DNA of 64,000 nt, taken from NCBI GenBank assembly GCA_963705955.1, contig CAVPLH010000010.1, forward strand, positions 1-64,000, given 5' to 3'. Below the pieces are notes generated by a model. That model was not told where the DNA came from. It saw nothing but the letters and a program-made list of their open reading frames with translations, and made no database searches. Below are positions 56,440-64,000 of this stretch, in pieces. The first letter of the stretch is position 1. The number at the start of each line of letters is the position of its first letter. The stretch comes from WHSW01 sp963705955 (GTDB lineage Bacteria; Actinomycetota; Thermoleophilia; Solirubrobacterales; 70-9). Made by a program: the position numbers and the translations under genes.

Positions 56440-57630
56440 ATGAGTGAACAAAACGGCCACGCCAACGGAAGCGCCCCGAGCTCGACCGGGCGCCACATGG
56501 ACGACGGCAAGGTCCGCGTCGCGATCGTCGGCGTCGGCAACTGCGCGAGCGCCTTTATCCAGGGCGTCCAGTACTACAAGGACGCCGATCCCGCCGACCA
56601 GGTCCCCGGCCTCATGCACGTCGACCTGGGTGGCTACCACGTCAGCGACATCGAGTTCGTCGCCGCCTTCGACATCGACGCCGAGAAGGTCGGCAAGGAC
56701 CTCTCCGAGGCGATCTGGTCCGGCCAGAACAACACGATCAAGTTCTCAGACGTCCCGAGCCTCGGGGTCGAGGTCAAGCGGGGGATGACCCACGACGGGC
56801 TCGGCAAGTACCTGAAGCAGCGGATCACGAAGGCCCCGGGAGAGACCGCCGACATCGTCGGCACGTTGAAGGAGACGAAGGCGGACGTCCTCGTCTGCTA
56901 CCTGCCGGTCGGCTCCGAGCAGGCGACCAAATGGTACGTCGAGCAGGCGCTCAAGGCCGGTGTCGGCTTCGTCAACTGCCTGCCGGTGTTCATCGCCCGC
57001 GAGGATTACTGGGACAAGCGCTTCACCGAGGCCGGGCTGCCGATCATCGGCGACGACATCAAGTCGCAGGTCGGGGCGACCATCGTCCACCGCCAGCTCG
57101 CCCGCCTGTTCCACGACCGCGGCGTGCACATGGCGCGCACGAGCCAGCTCAACGTCGGCGGCAACATGGATTTCTTCAACATGCTGGAGCGCGAGCGCCT
57201 CGACTCGAAGAAGGAGTCGAAGACCAACGCGGTGACCTCGATCATGGGTCACGACCTGCCGGCCGAGGATGTCCACGTCGGCCCCTCGGACTATGTGCCG
57301 TGGCTGACCGATCGCAAGTGGGCGCATATCCGGATCGAGGGTCAGTCGTTCGGCGACGTGCCGCTCAACGTCGAGCTCAAGCTCGAGGTCTGGGACTCGC
57401 CGAACTCCGCCGGAATCGTCATCGACGCGGTCCGGATCATCAAGCTGGCGCTCAACGACGGCATCGTCGGCCAGCTCGATGGCCCATCGAGCTACCTGAT
57501 GAAGTCGCCACACAACCAGCGGCCCGACGACGAGGCGCGCGAGCTGACTGAGGAGTTCATCGCTGAGCACGCCCGCCGCACGCCGAGCGAGGCGGCCGCC
57601 GAGGCGACGAGGCAGACCTCCGGAGCCTGA
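56440..57630 (+). CDS. ino1: Inositol-3-phosphate synthase (Ino1)
   Basis: A 396-residue NAD-dependent enzyme that turns glucose-6-phosphate into inositol-3-phosphate. After a low-complexity start of about 20 residues comes the Rossmann motif VRVAIVGVGNCASAFIQGVQ, then GVGFVNCLPVFIAREDYW, IIGDDIKSQVGATIVHRQLA, the catalytic Lys region LNVGGNMDFFNMLERERLDS and KKESKTNAVTSIM, and VGPSDYVPWLTDRKWAHIRI. A strong ribosome site GGAGG lies before the ATG. It supplies inositol for the lipid enzymes just upstream. Confidence 0.94.
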   Translation: MSEQNGHANGSAPSSTGRHMDDGKVRVAIVGVGNCASAFIQGVQYYKDADPADQVPGLMHVDLGGYHVSDIEFVAAFDIDAEKVGKDLSEAIWSGQNNTIKFSDVPSLGVEVKRGMTHDGLGKYLKQRITKAPGETADIVGTLKETKADVLVCYLPVGSEQATKWYVEQALKAGVGFVNCLPVFIAREDYWDKRFTEAGLPIIGDDIKSQVGATIVHRQLARLFHDRGVHMARTSQLNVGGNMDFFNMLERERLDSKKESKTNAVTSIMGHDLPAEDVHVGPSDYVPWLTDRKWAHIRIEGQSFGDVPLNVELKLEVWDSPNSAGIVIDAVRIIKLALNDGIVGQLDGPSSYLMKSPHNQRPDDEARELTEEFIAEHARRTPSEAAAEATRQTSGA

Positions 57631-57655
57631 CCGGCCGCTATCGGTCTGAGCATCA

Positions 57656-57674
57656 GGCCCGCTCCCCGCGGGCC
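57656..57674 (+). terminator. Possible hairpin after ino1
   Basis: GGCCCGC (57656-57662), a TCCCC loop and GCGGGCC (57668-57674) form a perfect seven-pair GC hairpin 26 bases after the ino1 stop. The T-rich tail is interrupted (GCTTCGTTTC), so termination may be weak. Confidence 0.35.
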
Positions 57675-57706
57675 GCTTCGTTTCGGGCCTCTCTTATGCT
57701 GGGCGA

Positions 57707-59650
57707 GTGGCCCGCAGCGACCGCCTCTCGATCGCGCAGGTGACCCCGCACCCGTGGGGTGCGCGACACGAGGTCAACGAGTTCGTCGCCCGGGTCTCCG
57801 ACGAGCTCGACGCCCGCGGTCACCGCGTCGTCGTCGCGGCTCCGTCGGACTCCCGGGCCGCGGTGCGTGAGTCGCGGCGGACGATCAGGGCAGCCGCCGA
57901 GCGCCCGGCGTCGGTCTTCGAGCCGCCGGCGACCGCGGTGCGGACCGGCGCCGGCGGCGGGCCTGCGGTGCTCGCGCTCGGCAGCGGCATCCCGATGCCT
58001 CGCGGGCCCGGGCCGAGGGTCGCGCCGGTTCCGCTCGATGTCAGCCGCTCGCTCGAGGCGCTGCTCGGCCGGGTCGAATTCGACATCGTCCACGTCCACG
58101 ACCCGTTTGCGCCGAGCGTCTCGTCGGCGGCCCTGCGCCACTCCCGGTCGCTCAACGTCGGCAGCTTCCACGAGCCGAGCGAGCGGATCCTCTCGACCCA
58201 GGTCGCGCGGCCGCTGGTCGAGATCTTCCTCGGCCGCCTCGACGCGCGGACGGTGAGCTGCGATACGACCAGGGAGCTGATCGAGCGGTTCTTCCCCGGC
58301 CCCTACGAGCTCGTCGAGCCGGGCGCCGACACGGACGTCGAGCCCTGGTGGCCGACGGGCGGCGACCGGGAGGGCGCCCGTCGGCCGGTGAGGATCGCGT
58401 TCTGCCTCGAGGAGGAACGCGGCGCCCTGCGACTCTTCCTGCGCGCGGTCCGCAGGCTGCCGCTCGATCTCGACTGGGAGGTCGCCGTCTGGGTCGGCGA
58501 CGCGACCGACGTCCGCATCTCCCAGCGGCTGCGCGGCCGTGTGCACGTGGTTCGCGCGACCGCGGCCGCGCCGGAGGCGGTGATCGCCGCCGCCGACATC
58601 GTCTGCGCCGCGTCCGGCGGCCCGCGGGTCGCGCCCGGGCTGATCCGCAAGGCGCTCGCGACGGGGGCGGTGCCCGTGGCCTCGCAGATCGACCTCTACG
58701 CGGAGCTGACCCGCGACGGCGAGCTCGGGCTGATGTTCCCGCCCGGCGACTCGATCACGCTCAGCGGTCAGCTCGAGCGGCTGGTCGCGAGCCCGCAGCT
58801 GCGGCGCCAGCTCGTCGGTCGGGCGCGCGGCGTCCCGGACTCCTGGTCCGTGGTGGCGGATCGGGTCGAGGAGATCTACGCGCGGCTCGCGGCGCTCCGC
58901 CACGATCCCCGCGGCAACCCCGAGATCCGGCGGCGGATCGGCCGGCGGCGCGAGATCCACGTCGATCTGCACATGCACACCGATCACTCGTCCGATTGCG
59001 CGACCCCGGTCGAGACGCTGCTCGCGACGGCGCGTGAGCGCGGCCTCGGGGCAATCGCGATCACCGACCACAACGAGATCTCGGGAGCGCTCGCGGCCCG
59101 CCAGATCGCCGACGAGTTCGGGGTCAAGGTGATCCTCGCCGAGGAGGTGAAGACCGCCGAGCAGGGCGAGGTGATCGGCCTCTTTCTGTCCGAGAAGATC
59201 GCCCGCGGCATGACGATGGCCGAGACGACGGCCGAGATCCACCGCCAGGGCGGACTCGTCTACGTGCCGCACCCGTTCGACCGCCTGCACTCGGTGCCCG
59301 ACTACGAGCACCTGCTCGGGATGGTCGCGGAGATCGACATCCTCGAGGTGTTCAACCCGCGGGTCGCGCTGACCGCTTTCAACGAGGAGGCGGAGCGGTT
59401 TGCGGCCAAGTACCGGATCGTCTCCGGTGCGGGCTCCGACAGCCACGTCGCCCAAGGTCTCGGCAGCGTGATGATCCGCGTCCATGACTTCGAGGGGCCG
59501 GACGAGTTCCTCGAGGCGATGCGCGACGCCGACATCGTCCGCAAGCACAAGAACCTCGTCTACGTCCAGACCCTGAAGTGGCTGCAAACCGGCGGCGGGC
59601 GGGGCGGCAAGCGCCGCAGCGGCGGCGCGCTCAGGGCGGGCAAGCGTTGA
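57707..59650 (+). CDS. Glycosyltransferase-like protein fused to a PHP phosphoesterase domain
   Basis: A 647-residue two-domain protein starting at GTG 57707. Residues about 1-395 have a GT4-like fold: LSIAQVTPHPWGARHEVNEF, VARVSDELDARGHRVVVAAP and FDIVHVHDPFAPSVSSAALR, but the donor-site E-x7-E region is weak. Residues about 415-610 form a PHP domain with metal motifs VDLHMHTDHSSDCATP, ITDHNEISGAL, YVPHPFDR and GAGSDSHVAQGLGS, so phosphoesterase activity is plausible. The tail is Gly/Lys-rich. Its stop shares a base with the next ATG. The fusion suggests coupled sugar transfer and dephosphorylation, possibly on an inositol lipid. Confidence 0.8.
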   Translation: MARSDRLSIAQVTPHPWGARHEVNEFVARVSDELDARGHRVVVAAPSDSRAAVRESRRTIRAAAERPASVFEPPATAVRTGAGGGPAVLALGSGIPMPRGPGPRVAPVPLDVSRSLEALLGRVEFDIVHVHDPFAPSVSSAALRHSRSLNVGSFHEPSERILSTQVARPLVEIFLGRLDARTVSCDTTRELIERFFPGPYELVEPGADTDVEPWWPTGGDREGARRPVRIAFCLEEERGALRLFLRAVRRLPLDLDWEVAVWVGDATDVRISQRLRGRVHVVRATAAAPEAVIAAADIVCAASGGPRVAPGLIRKALATGAVPVASQIDLYAELTRDGELGLMFPPGDSITLSGQLERLVASPQLRRQLVGRARGVPDSWSVVADRVEEIYARLAALRHDPRGNPEIRRRIGRRREIHVDLHMHTDHSSDCATPVETLLATARERGLGAIAITDHNEISGALAARQIADEFGVKVILAEEVKTAEQGEVIGLFLSEKIARGMTMAETTAEIHRQGGLVYVPHPFDRLHSVPDYEHLLGMVAEIDILEVFNPRVALTAFNEEAERFAAKYRIVSGAGSDSHVAQGLGSVMIRVHDFEGPDEFLEAMRDADIVRKHKNLVYVQTLKWLQTGGGRGGKRRSGGALRAGKR

Positions 59651-60342
59651 TGCAGCCACGACGCCCGGCAGGAGGGCGAGTCAACCCGTCAAAGAAGATG
59701 GGCGGCTCGGTAAGCGGGCCACGGGGAGGACCCAAATTGCCGACCACCGACGACGAGATCCAGGAGAAGTACCTCGAGCGCGCGATCCGCGAGCTGAATC
59801 AGCTCACGCACCGCCTCCAGGAGTGCTCTCACTGCCCACGGGGGAATCTGATGCCGGTGCTCGGCTCCGGCCATCCGCAGGCCGACGTGATGCTGCTCAA
59901 GTTCGCGCCGACGGCCGCCGAGGTCGAGGAGGGAGTCGCGTTCTACGGCCGCTCCGGCAACGCGCTGATGAAGAGCTTCAAGCGGCTCGGGATCGACCCG
60001 CTGACCGTCTACGGGACCCTCTGCGTCAAGTGCCCGGTCTCCGACCCCTCGCTGGCGGCGGGCGAGTGCGTCGAGCGCGTCGTCGAGGAGGTCGCGATCG
60101 TGCAGCCGCGCTGCATCGTCGTGATGGGCGACCGCGCCCTCGAGGCCCTCAACGATCTCGATCTCCCGATGGCCGCCGAGATCGAGCCGCGGCTCGGCGT
60201 GATCCAGGCGATGACACCGTCGATCGACGCGCTCTACGTGCCCGACATCGACGACTCGCTCGACTCCGATCAGTCGAAGCGCGAGTTCTGGTCCGCGTTC
60301 CGCGCGCTCGGCGACTGGTACGCCGACCTGCCGCCGTACTGA
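59650..60342 (+). CDS. Uracil-DNA glycosylase-superfamily protein, divergent
   Basis: A 230-residue protein with the family 4 UDG outline. Cysteine pair LQECSHCPRGNLMPVLGSGH, then MLLKFAPTAAEVEEGVAFYG, RSGNALMKSFKRLGIDP, and the second pair LCVKCPVSDPSLAAGECV with QPRCIVVMGDRALEAL match the Fe-S and fold-core positions. However, the catalytic motif A (GEAPG) reads LKFAP and the late HPS motif reads VPDIDDSL, so glycosylase activity is doubtful. The N-terminal 50 residues are Arg/Gly-rich. It overlaps the GT-PHP stop. Confidence 0.7.
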   Translation: MQPRRPAGGRVNPSKKMGGSVSGPRGGPKLPTTDDEIQEKYLERAIRELNQLTHRLQECSHCPRGNLMPVLGSGHPQADVMLLKFAPTAAEVEEGVAFYGRSGNALMKSFKRLGIDPLTVYGTLCVKCPVSDPSLAAGECVERVVEEVAIVQPRCIVVMGDRALEALNDLDLPMAAEIEPRLGVIQAMTPSIDALYVPDIDDSLDSDQSKREFWSAFRALGDWYADLPPY

Positions 60343-60382
60343 TCGCCTCGTCCCGACGCACGGCTCCCGGAGATCCGGATCC

Positions 60383-60562
60383 TCAGGCGTCGAGCTCCGG
60401 ATCGGAGGTCGCCGGCTCCGCCTCGGCGGCACAGACGGTGCAGAGCACCGGCGTGGTCTCCTGCTCGAGGGCGATCCTCTTCTCGGCCTCGGTCAGCGTC
60501 GCGCCGCAGCTCTCGCAACGCTGCGGGAGCGAGGCGATCGTTCGGTCCTCGAGGTCCGCCAT
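60383..60562 (-). CDS. 59-residue zinc-ribbon protein
   Basis: ATG 60562 opens a 59-codon frame ending in TGA 60383. The product begins MADLEDRTIASLPQRCESCG, continues ATLTEAEKRIALEQETTPVL and has a second pair CTVCAAEAEP. Two CxxC knuckles about 24 residues apart predict one zinc site. The first helix-turn resembles the C-terminal ribbon of TraR/DksA-like proteins, but it is too short for that family. It lies 10 bases after the LLM gene in the same direction and is convergent with the UDG-like gene. Confidence 0.6.
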   Translation of the reverse strand: MADLEDRTIASLPQRCESCGATLTEAEKRIALEQETTPVLCTVCAAEAEPATSDPELDA

Positions 60563-60571
60563 GGCGGCAAT

Positions 60572-61391
60572 CTAGCGCCGCAGCGGCTCGGGGGCGGCGG
60601 CGTCGGCGACCGCGATCATCGCCTCCGCCGTGGCGCTGGCGAGCCCGCGGACGACGGTCACGTCGAGCGCCTCGTAGGCCGCGAGCGCCGACTGCACCGT
60701 CTCCGCGTCCTCCGCGGCGACACCGACCGTGCCCTGCCGGCTCCCCGAGGCGCGAGAAGTGGTTCCGGTAGCCGTCGTGGAGATCGCGGTAGAACGACTC
60801 CTCCTTGGCGAGCCGCTCGGCGGCGTCGGGGCCGACCGCCGTGCGCACGTAGCCGAAGATCGGCGGCGGGTCTCGGGGAACGCTCGAAGCCCCGGCCTCG
60901 ACGTCGAGCCCTGCGGATGCCGCGAAGGCGGGGGTCATCCAGTTGAAGAAGGCGCCGTCGAATGCCGAGCCGGCGAGCCGGCACATCCTCGGACCCATCG
61001 CGGCGAGCACCAGGCGGATGCCGCCGAGCGCCGCGCGAAGCTCCGGCAGGGCGTCGGACATCCGGGTCAGGGGCCGCTCGGAGAAGCCCGCTCCGACGCC
61101 GAGCCAGAGTCGATCGCGGTCGAGGCCGAGGCGGTCGATGTGGGTCGCGATCTCGTCCGGCGAGTGACGGTCGAGGGCCATCACCGCGACGCCGAGCTCG
61201 AGCTCGGGGGCAGCCTCGGCGAAAGCGGCGAGCGTCTCGAGCCCGAGCGCCCCGGGGTGATCGTTCGACCACAGCGAGGAGTATCCGAGCTCGGCACAGC
61301 GCTCCGCCAGCCGGGCGGCGACGGCCGGATCGAGCCCCGCCGCGACCCCGAACCCGCGCCGCCGAGCGCCGCTCGCCGACTGCCCACTCAT
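60572..61391 (-). CDS. LLM-class (F420-type) oxidoreductase, frameshifted
   Basis: A luciferase-like TIM-barrel protein of about 272 residues. Blocks: FGVAAGLDPAVAARLAERCA, ELGYSSLWSNDHPGALGLET, LELGVAVMALDRHSPDEIAT, LWLGVGAGFSERPLTRMSD and LAAMGPRMCRLAGSAFDGAF. After NHFSRLGEPAG one extra base near 60748 shifts the frame; TVGVAAEDAETVQSALAAYE and ALDVTVVRGLASATAEAM finish it to TAG 60572. F420 is the usual cofactor in actinomycetes, but FMN cannot be excluded. ATG 61391 overlaps the RlmD-like stop. Confidence 0.78.
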
Positions 61392-62726
61392 CGCTCGAGC
61401 ACCGCGACGCACTCCACGTGCGGGGTCTGCGGGAACATGTCGACCGGCTGCACGCGCCGCAGCGTATAGCCGGCCTCGACCATCTGGGCCGCGTTCGGCG
61501 CCAGGGTCGTGGGGTTGCAGGAGACGTAGACGATCCGTGGGGCATCGGCCTCGAGCACCCTGCGGACGATCTTCTTCGAGAGCCCGGCGCGCGGCGGGTC
61601 GACGACGATGACGTCGGGCGGGCCCGCCTCCTCGATCAGCGGCCGGACGCCGAGCCGCGCGTCGGCGCAGACGAAGGTCGCGTTGTCGATCGCGTTCGCG
61701 GCGGCGTTCTCCTCGGCGTCGGCGACCGCGTCGGGGACGCTCTCCAGCCCCCAGACCTCGCCGGCGCCACGGGCGATCGAGAGCGTGATCGTCCCGATGC
61801 CGCAGAAGAGGTCGAAGACGCGCTCGCCGCCCCGCAGCCCGCAGGACTCGGCGACGATCCCGTAGAGGCGCTCTGCCATCTCGGTGTTCGTCTGCAGGAA
61901 GGCGTCATGGGAGACGCGGAAGCGAAGCCCGCACAGCTCCTCGGAGAGGTGCTCGGCCCCGAGCACGCCGGTCGGGCCCAGCGTGCCGCCCCCGCGGCCT
62001 TCGATCACCGTGTGCAGGTCGACCGGCGGCCTCGGGATCTCGCCGGGTGAGGTGACGAGCCGGATCTGGATCTGACCGCTGCGCCGCCCCTCGCGGACGA
62101 TCAGGTTGCGCAGGATCCCGGTGTCCGCACGGCTGTCGTAGGCGCTGAGCGGCTCCGCCCGCGCCCACTCGCGGACCGCGTTTCGCGCCGCGTTGTTGGC
62201 CTCCGAAGCGAGCCTGCAGTCCTCGAGGTCGACGATCTCGGACCAGCTCCCGCGGCGGTGAAAGCCGAGCGCCAGGGCACCGTCGCGCTCCCCGAACGAG
62301 TACTCGAGCTTGTTCCGATAGCGCCAGCCGTCGACCGCGGGCAGGATCGGCGAGAGCTCGAAGCCATCGAGCCGGCCGAGCCGTCGCAGCGCCTCCGCGA
62401 CCTGCCGGGACTTCTCGGCCAGCTGGCGGTCGTAGGACAGCCCCTGCCAGGGAGCGCCGGGGCAGGGCTCGCCCTCGTGGGTGCACGCGTCGGCGACCCG
62501 GTCGGGGCTCGGGCGCAGCAGCTCGACCGAGGCCGCCTCGGCGTAGTCGCGTCTTCGCCTTCGTCAGCCGCGCTCGGACGCGATCGCCCGGCAGCGCACC
62601 GGCGACGAAGACGACGTAGCCGTTCGCGCGGGCGACGCCCCGCCCTCCCTGGGCGAGCGAGTCGATCTCGAGATCGAGCTCTTCCCCCGTCTGTGGGCGT
62701 GCGGGTCGCGTGCGGGTCGAATCCAC
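61388..62726 (-). CDS. RlmD/TrmA-type uridine-C5 methyltransferase, frameshifted
   Basis: A SAM-dependent RNA m5U methyltransferase of about 445 residues. The TRAM domain is at the start (LEIDSLAQGGRGVARANGYV, VFVAGALPGDRVRARLTKA). A 2-base loss near 62553 shifts the frame to YAEAASVELLRPSP. The cluster region reads CTHEGEPCPGAPWQGLSY, with Ala at the third Cys position, so the Fe-S cluster of RlmD may be absent. SAM and catalytic motifs VFDLFCGIGTITLSIARGAG, VVDPPRAGLSKK and YVSCNPTTLAPNA (catalytic Cys) are intact. Target rRNA or tRNA position is not determined. Confidence 0.85.
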
Positions 62727-62766
62727 GCTCCTATCGTTGCAGTCGGCGACCGGAGCGCGGCGGTGC

Positions 62767-63556
62767 TCAGCTCTGCAGGCGCTTCTCGATCGCGTCGAGG
62801 ATGCTCTTTCGCCCCTTGCCGCGCTTCTCGAGCGTCCGCACCTTGCGCAGCTCGGCCTTGTTCAGGTCGCCGAGCCGTGACCTGATCTGCGACGCGGTGA
62901 GCTGGTCGTAGGCGGCGATCGGTGGGTCGGCCGCGACCCCGCTGCGGCGCCGCAGCTTGTCGGCCTCGGCGAGTGGACGGTCGGCGGCATCGCGGGCGGC
63001 GCGACCGACGCGCCCGGCGGCCCGGGTCGCCTGCTTGCGTGTCGACGCGGTCCTGGACTCGATCCCCCTGCGGGCCTTGGACGTCCTGCCCTCGAGCTCA
63101 CGGCGCGCCTGCTCGAGCAGCTTCTCGAGGTCGCGGATCAGGTCGTCGGTCGCCTTGCGGCTCTTGCTGACCAGGTTGGAGACGAGCTCGTTGGCGTCGC
63201 CGCGCGTCATCCGTCCGCGCTTCACGGCGTCGTCGGCGACCTCCTGGATCCGGTCGCGGGAGATCGTCACGTTCTCCTCGAGGGCGCTGCGGCTGCGATC
63301 GAGCGCCTCGCGGAAAGCCTGCACGCTCTTGTCCGAGCGGCCGGCGGAGGCGCGGCTCGCGGCGCCCGCCCGGCTGCCCGCGGAGGCGCGGCTCGCGGCG
63401 CCCGCCCGCCCGCCGGCCTTCGTGCCACCGCGCTTCGCGCCACCGCGCTTTGCCGCCGCTTCGCTTCGCCGTGCTCGCGGCGCCTCGCTTTGCGGTGCTC
63501 GCCGGGCGCTTGCGCGCTCCGCCGCTGGACTTCGAGCCTCCGGACCTGGTCGCCAT
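62767..63556 (-). CDS. Phasin-like protein with basic Ala/Gly/Lys-rich N-terminus, frameshifted
   Basis: About 262 residues. The N-terminus MATRSGGSKSSGGARKRPAS with TAKRGAASTAKRS is histone-H1-like. One indel near 63466 shifts to KRGGAKRGGTKAGGRAG, followed by two copies of the 12-residue unit ASRASAGSRAGA. The rest is a long alpha helix: VQAFREALDRSRSALEENVT, SRDRIQEVADDAVKRGRMTR, GDANELVSNLVSKSRKATDD, LIRDLEKLLEQARRELEG, resembling PHA-granule phasins. The C-terminus ASQIRSRLGDLNKAELRKVR, TLEKRGKGRKSILDAIEKRL looks like a helix-hairpin-type anchor. DNA or granule binding are both possible. Confidence 0.55.
63344..63408. repeat. Two 29-bp direct repeats, 36-bp period
   Basis: Two identical 29-base copies start at 63344 and 63380 (GCGGAGGCGCGGCTCG...). 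They encode the repeated 12-residue Ala/Arg/Ser unit in the basic region of the phasin-like protein. Repeat-number variation is likely. Confidence 0.85.
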
Positions 63557-63607
63557 CTGTTCCTCCTGGAGCTGGGGCTGCGGGTCGATTGGTTGCTTGG
63601 GACTATC

Positions 63608-64000
63608 TCATCCCCGCGGCCGGCGCGCAGCGGTTCGCACCGAATCGCCGACCACGTCGAAGATCGCCTCGACCGGAGCGTGATCGGAGAGCCGGACCGC
63701 GAGGCCGCGGTCGGAGATCTCGCGCCGCGCCGGCGGCCACGGGGTCGGCGGTTCGATCAGCGCCAACCCGCGGACGAGCAGATGGTCGAGTGAGCCCGGG
63801 GCGGTCGGCGGGGCGAGCTCGAAGCCGTCGCGGAGCCGGCCGAAGATCTCCGTCTCGGAGGGGCGAAGGTTGAGGTCGCCGCCGAGGATCAGCGGCGAGT
63901 CGCCGGCCAACCGGCAGGCGTGCTCGGCAGCGCGAAGGACCTCCTGCTCGGCGTCCGCCCGCAGGGAGCGGCCGGCGCTCGCGTGCAGGTTCGCGATCCA
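63608..64000 (-). CDS. Endonuclease/exonuclease/phosphatase family protein, C-terminal part
   Basis: The frame is open to the right edge, so the N-terminus is missing. The 130 visible residues show WIANLHASAGRSLRADAEQE, the metal/phosphate motif PLILGGDLNLRPSETEIFGR, then GSLDHLLVRGLALIEPPTPW and the final catalytic His in AVRLSDHAPVEAIFDVVG. The N-x-H, GDxN and SDH motifs define the EEP fold (DNase I-like). Nuclease or lipid phosphatase activity cannot be decided from this part. Confidence 0.82.
   Translation of the reverse strand, partial: WIANLHASAGRSLRADAEQEVLRAAEHACRLAGDSPLILGGDLNLRPSETEIFGRLRDGFELAPPTAPGSLDHLLVRGLALIEPPTPWPPARREISDRGLAVRLSDHAPVEAIFDVVGDSVRTAARRPRG

Noticed and set aside
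57653..59659. 668-codon minus-strand frame opposite the GT-PHP gene
   Set aside because: The plus-strand gene has intact metal-binding motifs; the antisense frame is only a shadow.

Overview
The window is about 64 kb of very GC-rich, gene-dense DNA from a chromosome. Its content fits an actinomycete-type organism (Actinomycetota), most likely of the Thermoleophilia/Solirubrobacterales kind. The reasons are an HspR-controlled dnaK-grpE-dnaJ operon, DUF2510 proteins, a CsoR-type regulator, an F420-type luciferase-like oxidoreductase, inositol-lipid genes, many GTG starts and many ATGA/GTGA/TGATG overlaps. The class-level placement is inference from gene content, not from a marker gene. No phage, insertion sequence or CRISPR array was seen. 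One tRNA (Lys, UUU anticodon) and one TPP riboswitch are present.

Layout. (1) 0-5 kb: a broken lpd gene and a thiamine region, with thiE and an NTF2-like gene on the minus strand and a TPP riboswitch driving thiO-thiS-thiG on the plus strand. (2) 5-17 kb: a STAS protein, a PhoD-like phosphatase, then a sulfur-flavoured stretch: an MBL-rhodanese fusion, a Stf0 sulfotransferase with a sulfatase, and a sulfate-type ABC importer (lipoprotein, cysT, cysW, cysA) bracketed by two paralogous Rrf2 regulators. tRNA-Lys and an HNH-type gene follow. (3) 17.7-42 kb: a dispersed minus-strand purine pathway (purH, purN, purF, purL, purQ, purS, purC, purB, purE, purD). It is interleaved with recQ, a secreted protein and a block of sulfotransferases and paralogous glycosyltransferases, some translationally coupled to pur genes. 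A plus-strand csoR-cytochrome P450 pair sits inside. (4) 42-53 kb: a deleted methyltransferase, a membrane USP-like protein, a third glycosyltransferase paralog, clpB, a class A beta-lactamase-fold protein and the dnaK-grpE-dnaJ-hspR operon. HspR-type inverted repeats lie upstream of clpB and dnaK. (5) 53-64 kb: cytochrome c, endonuclease III, an alpha/beta hydrolase, an inositol-lipid set (PAP2, CDP-alcohol phosphotransferase, ino1), a glycosyltransferase-PHP fusion, a divergent uracil-DNA-glycosylase-like protein, an LLM oxidoreductase, an rRNA/tRNA uridine methyltransferase, a basic phasin-like protein and the 3' part of an endonuclease/exonuclease/phosphatase gene.

How the genes may work together. 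Sulfate uptake (cysTWA), five PAPS-type sulfotransferases plus one Stf0 enzyme, a sulfatase and three related glycosyltransferases suggest that this organism makes and remodels sulfated glycans or glycolipids. The purine genes around them make the adenylate that PAPS is built from. This link is inference. The heat-shock genes form a self-contained HspR regulon.

Sequence quality caveat. Many conserved genes carry single- or few-base indels. They are dense between 0 and 10.2 kb and sporadic later (HNH gene, purL, glycosyltransferase 3, dnaK, LLM gene, RlmD-like gene, phasin-like gene). In each case the protein continues perfectly in another frame, often at a short repeat or homopolymer. I read these mostly as sequencing or assembly errors, not real pseudogenes, and I give the span of the whole gene.
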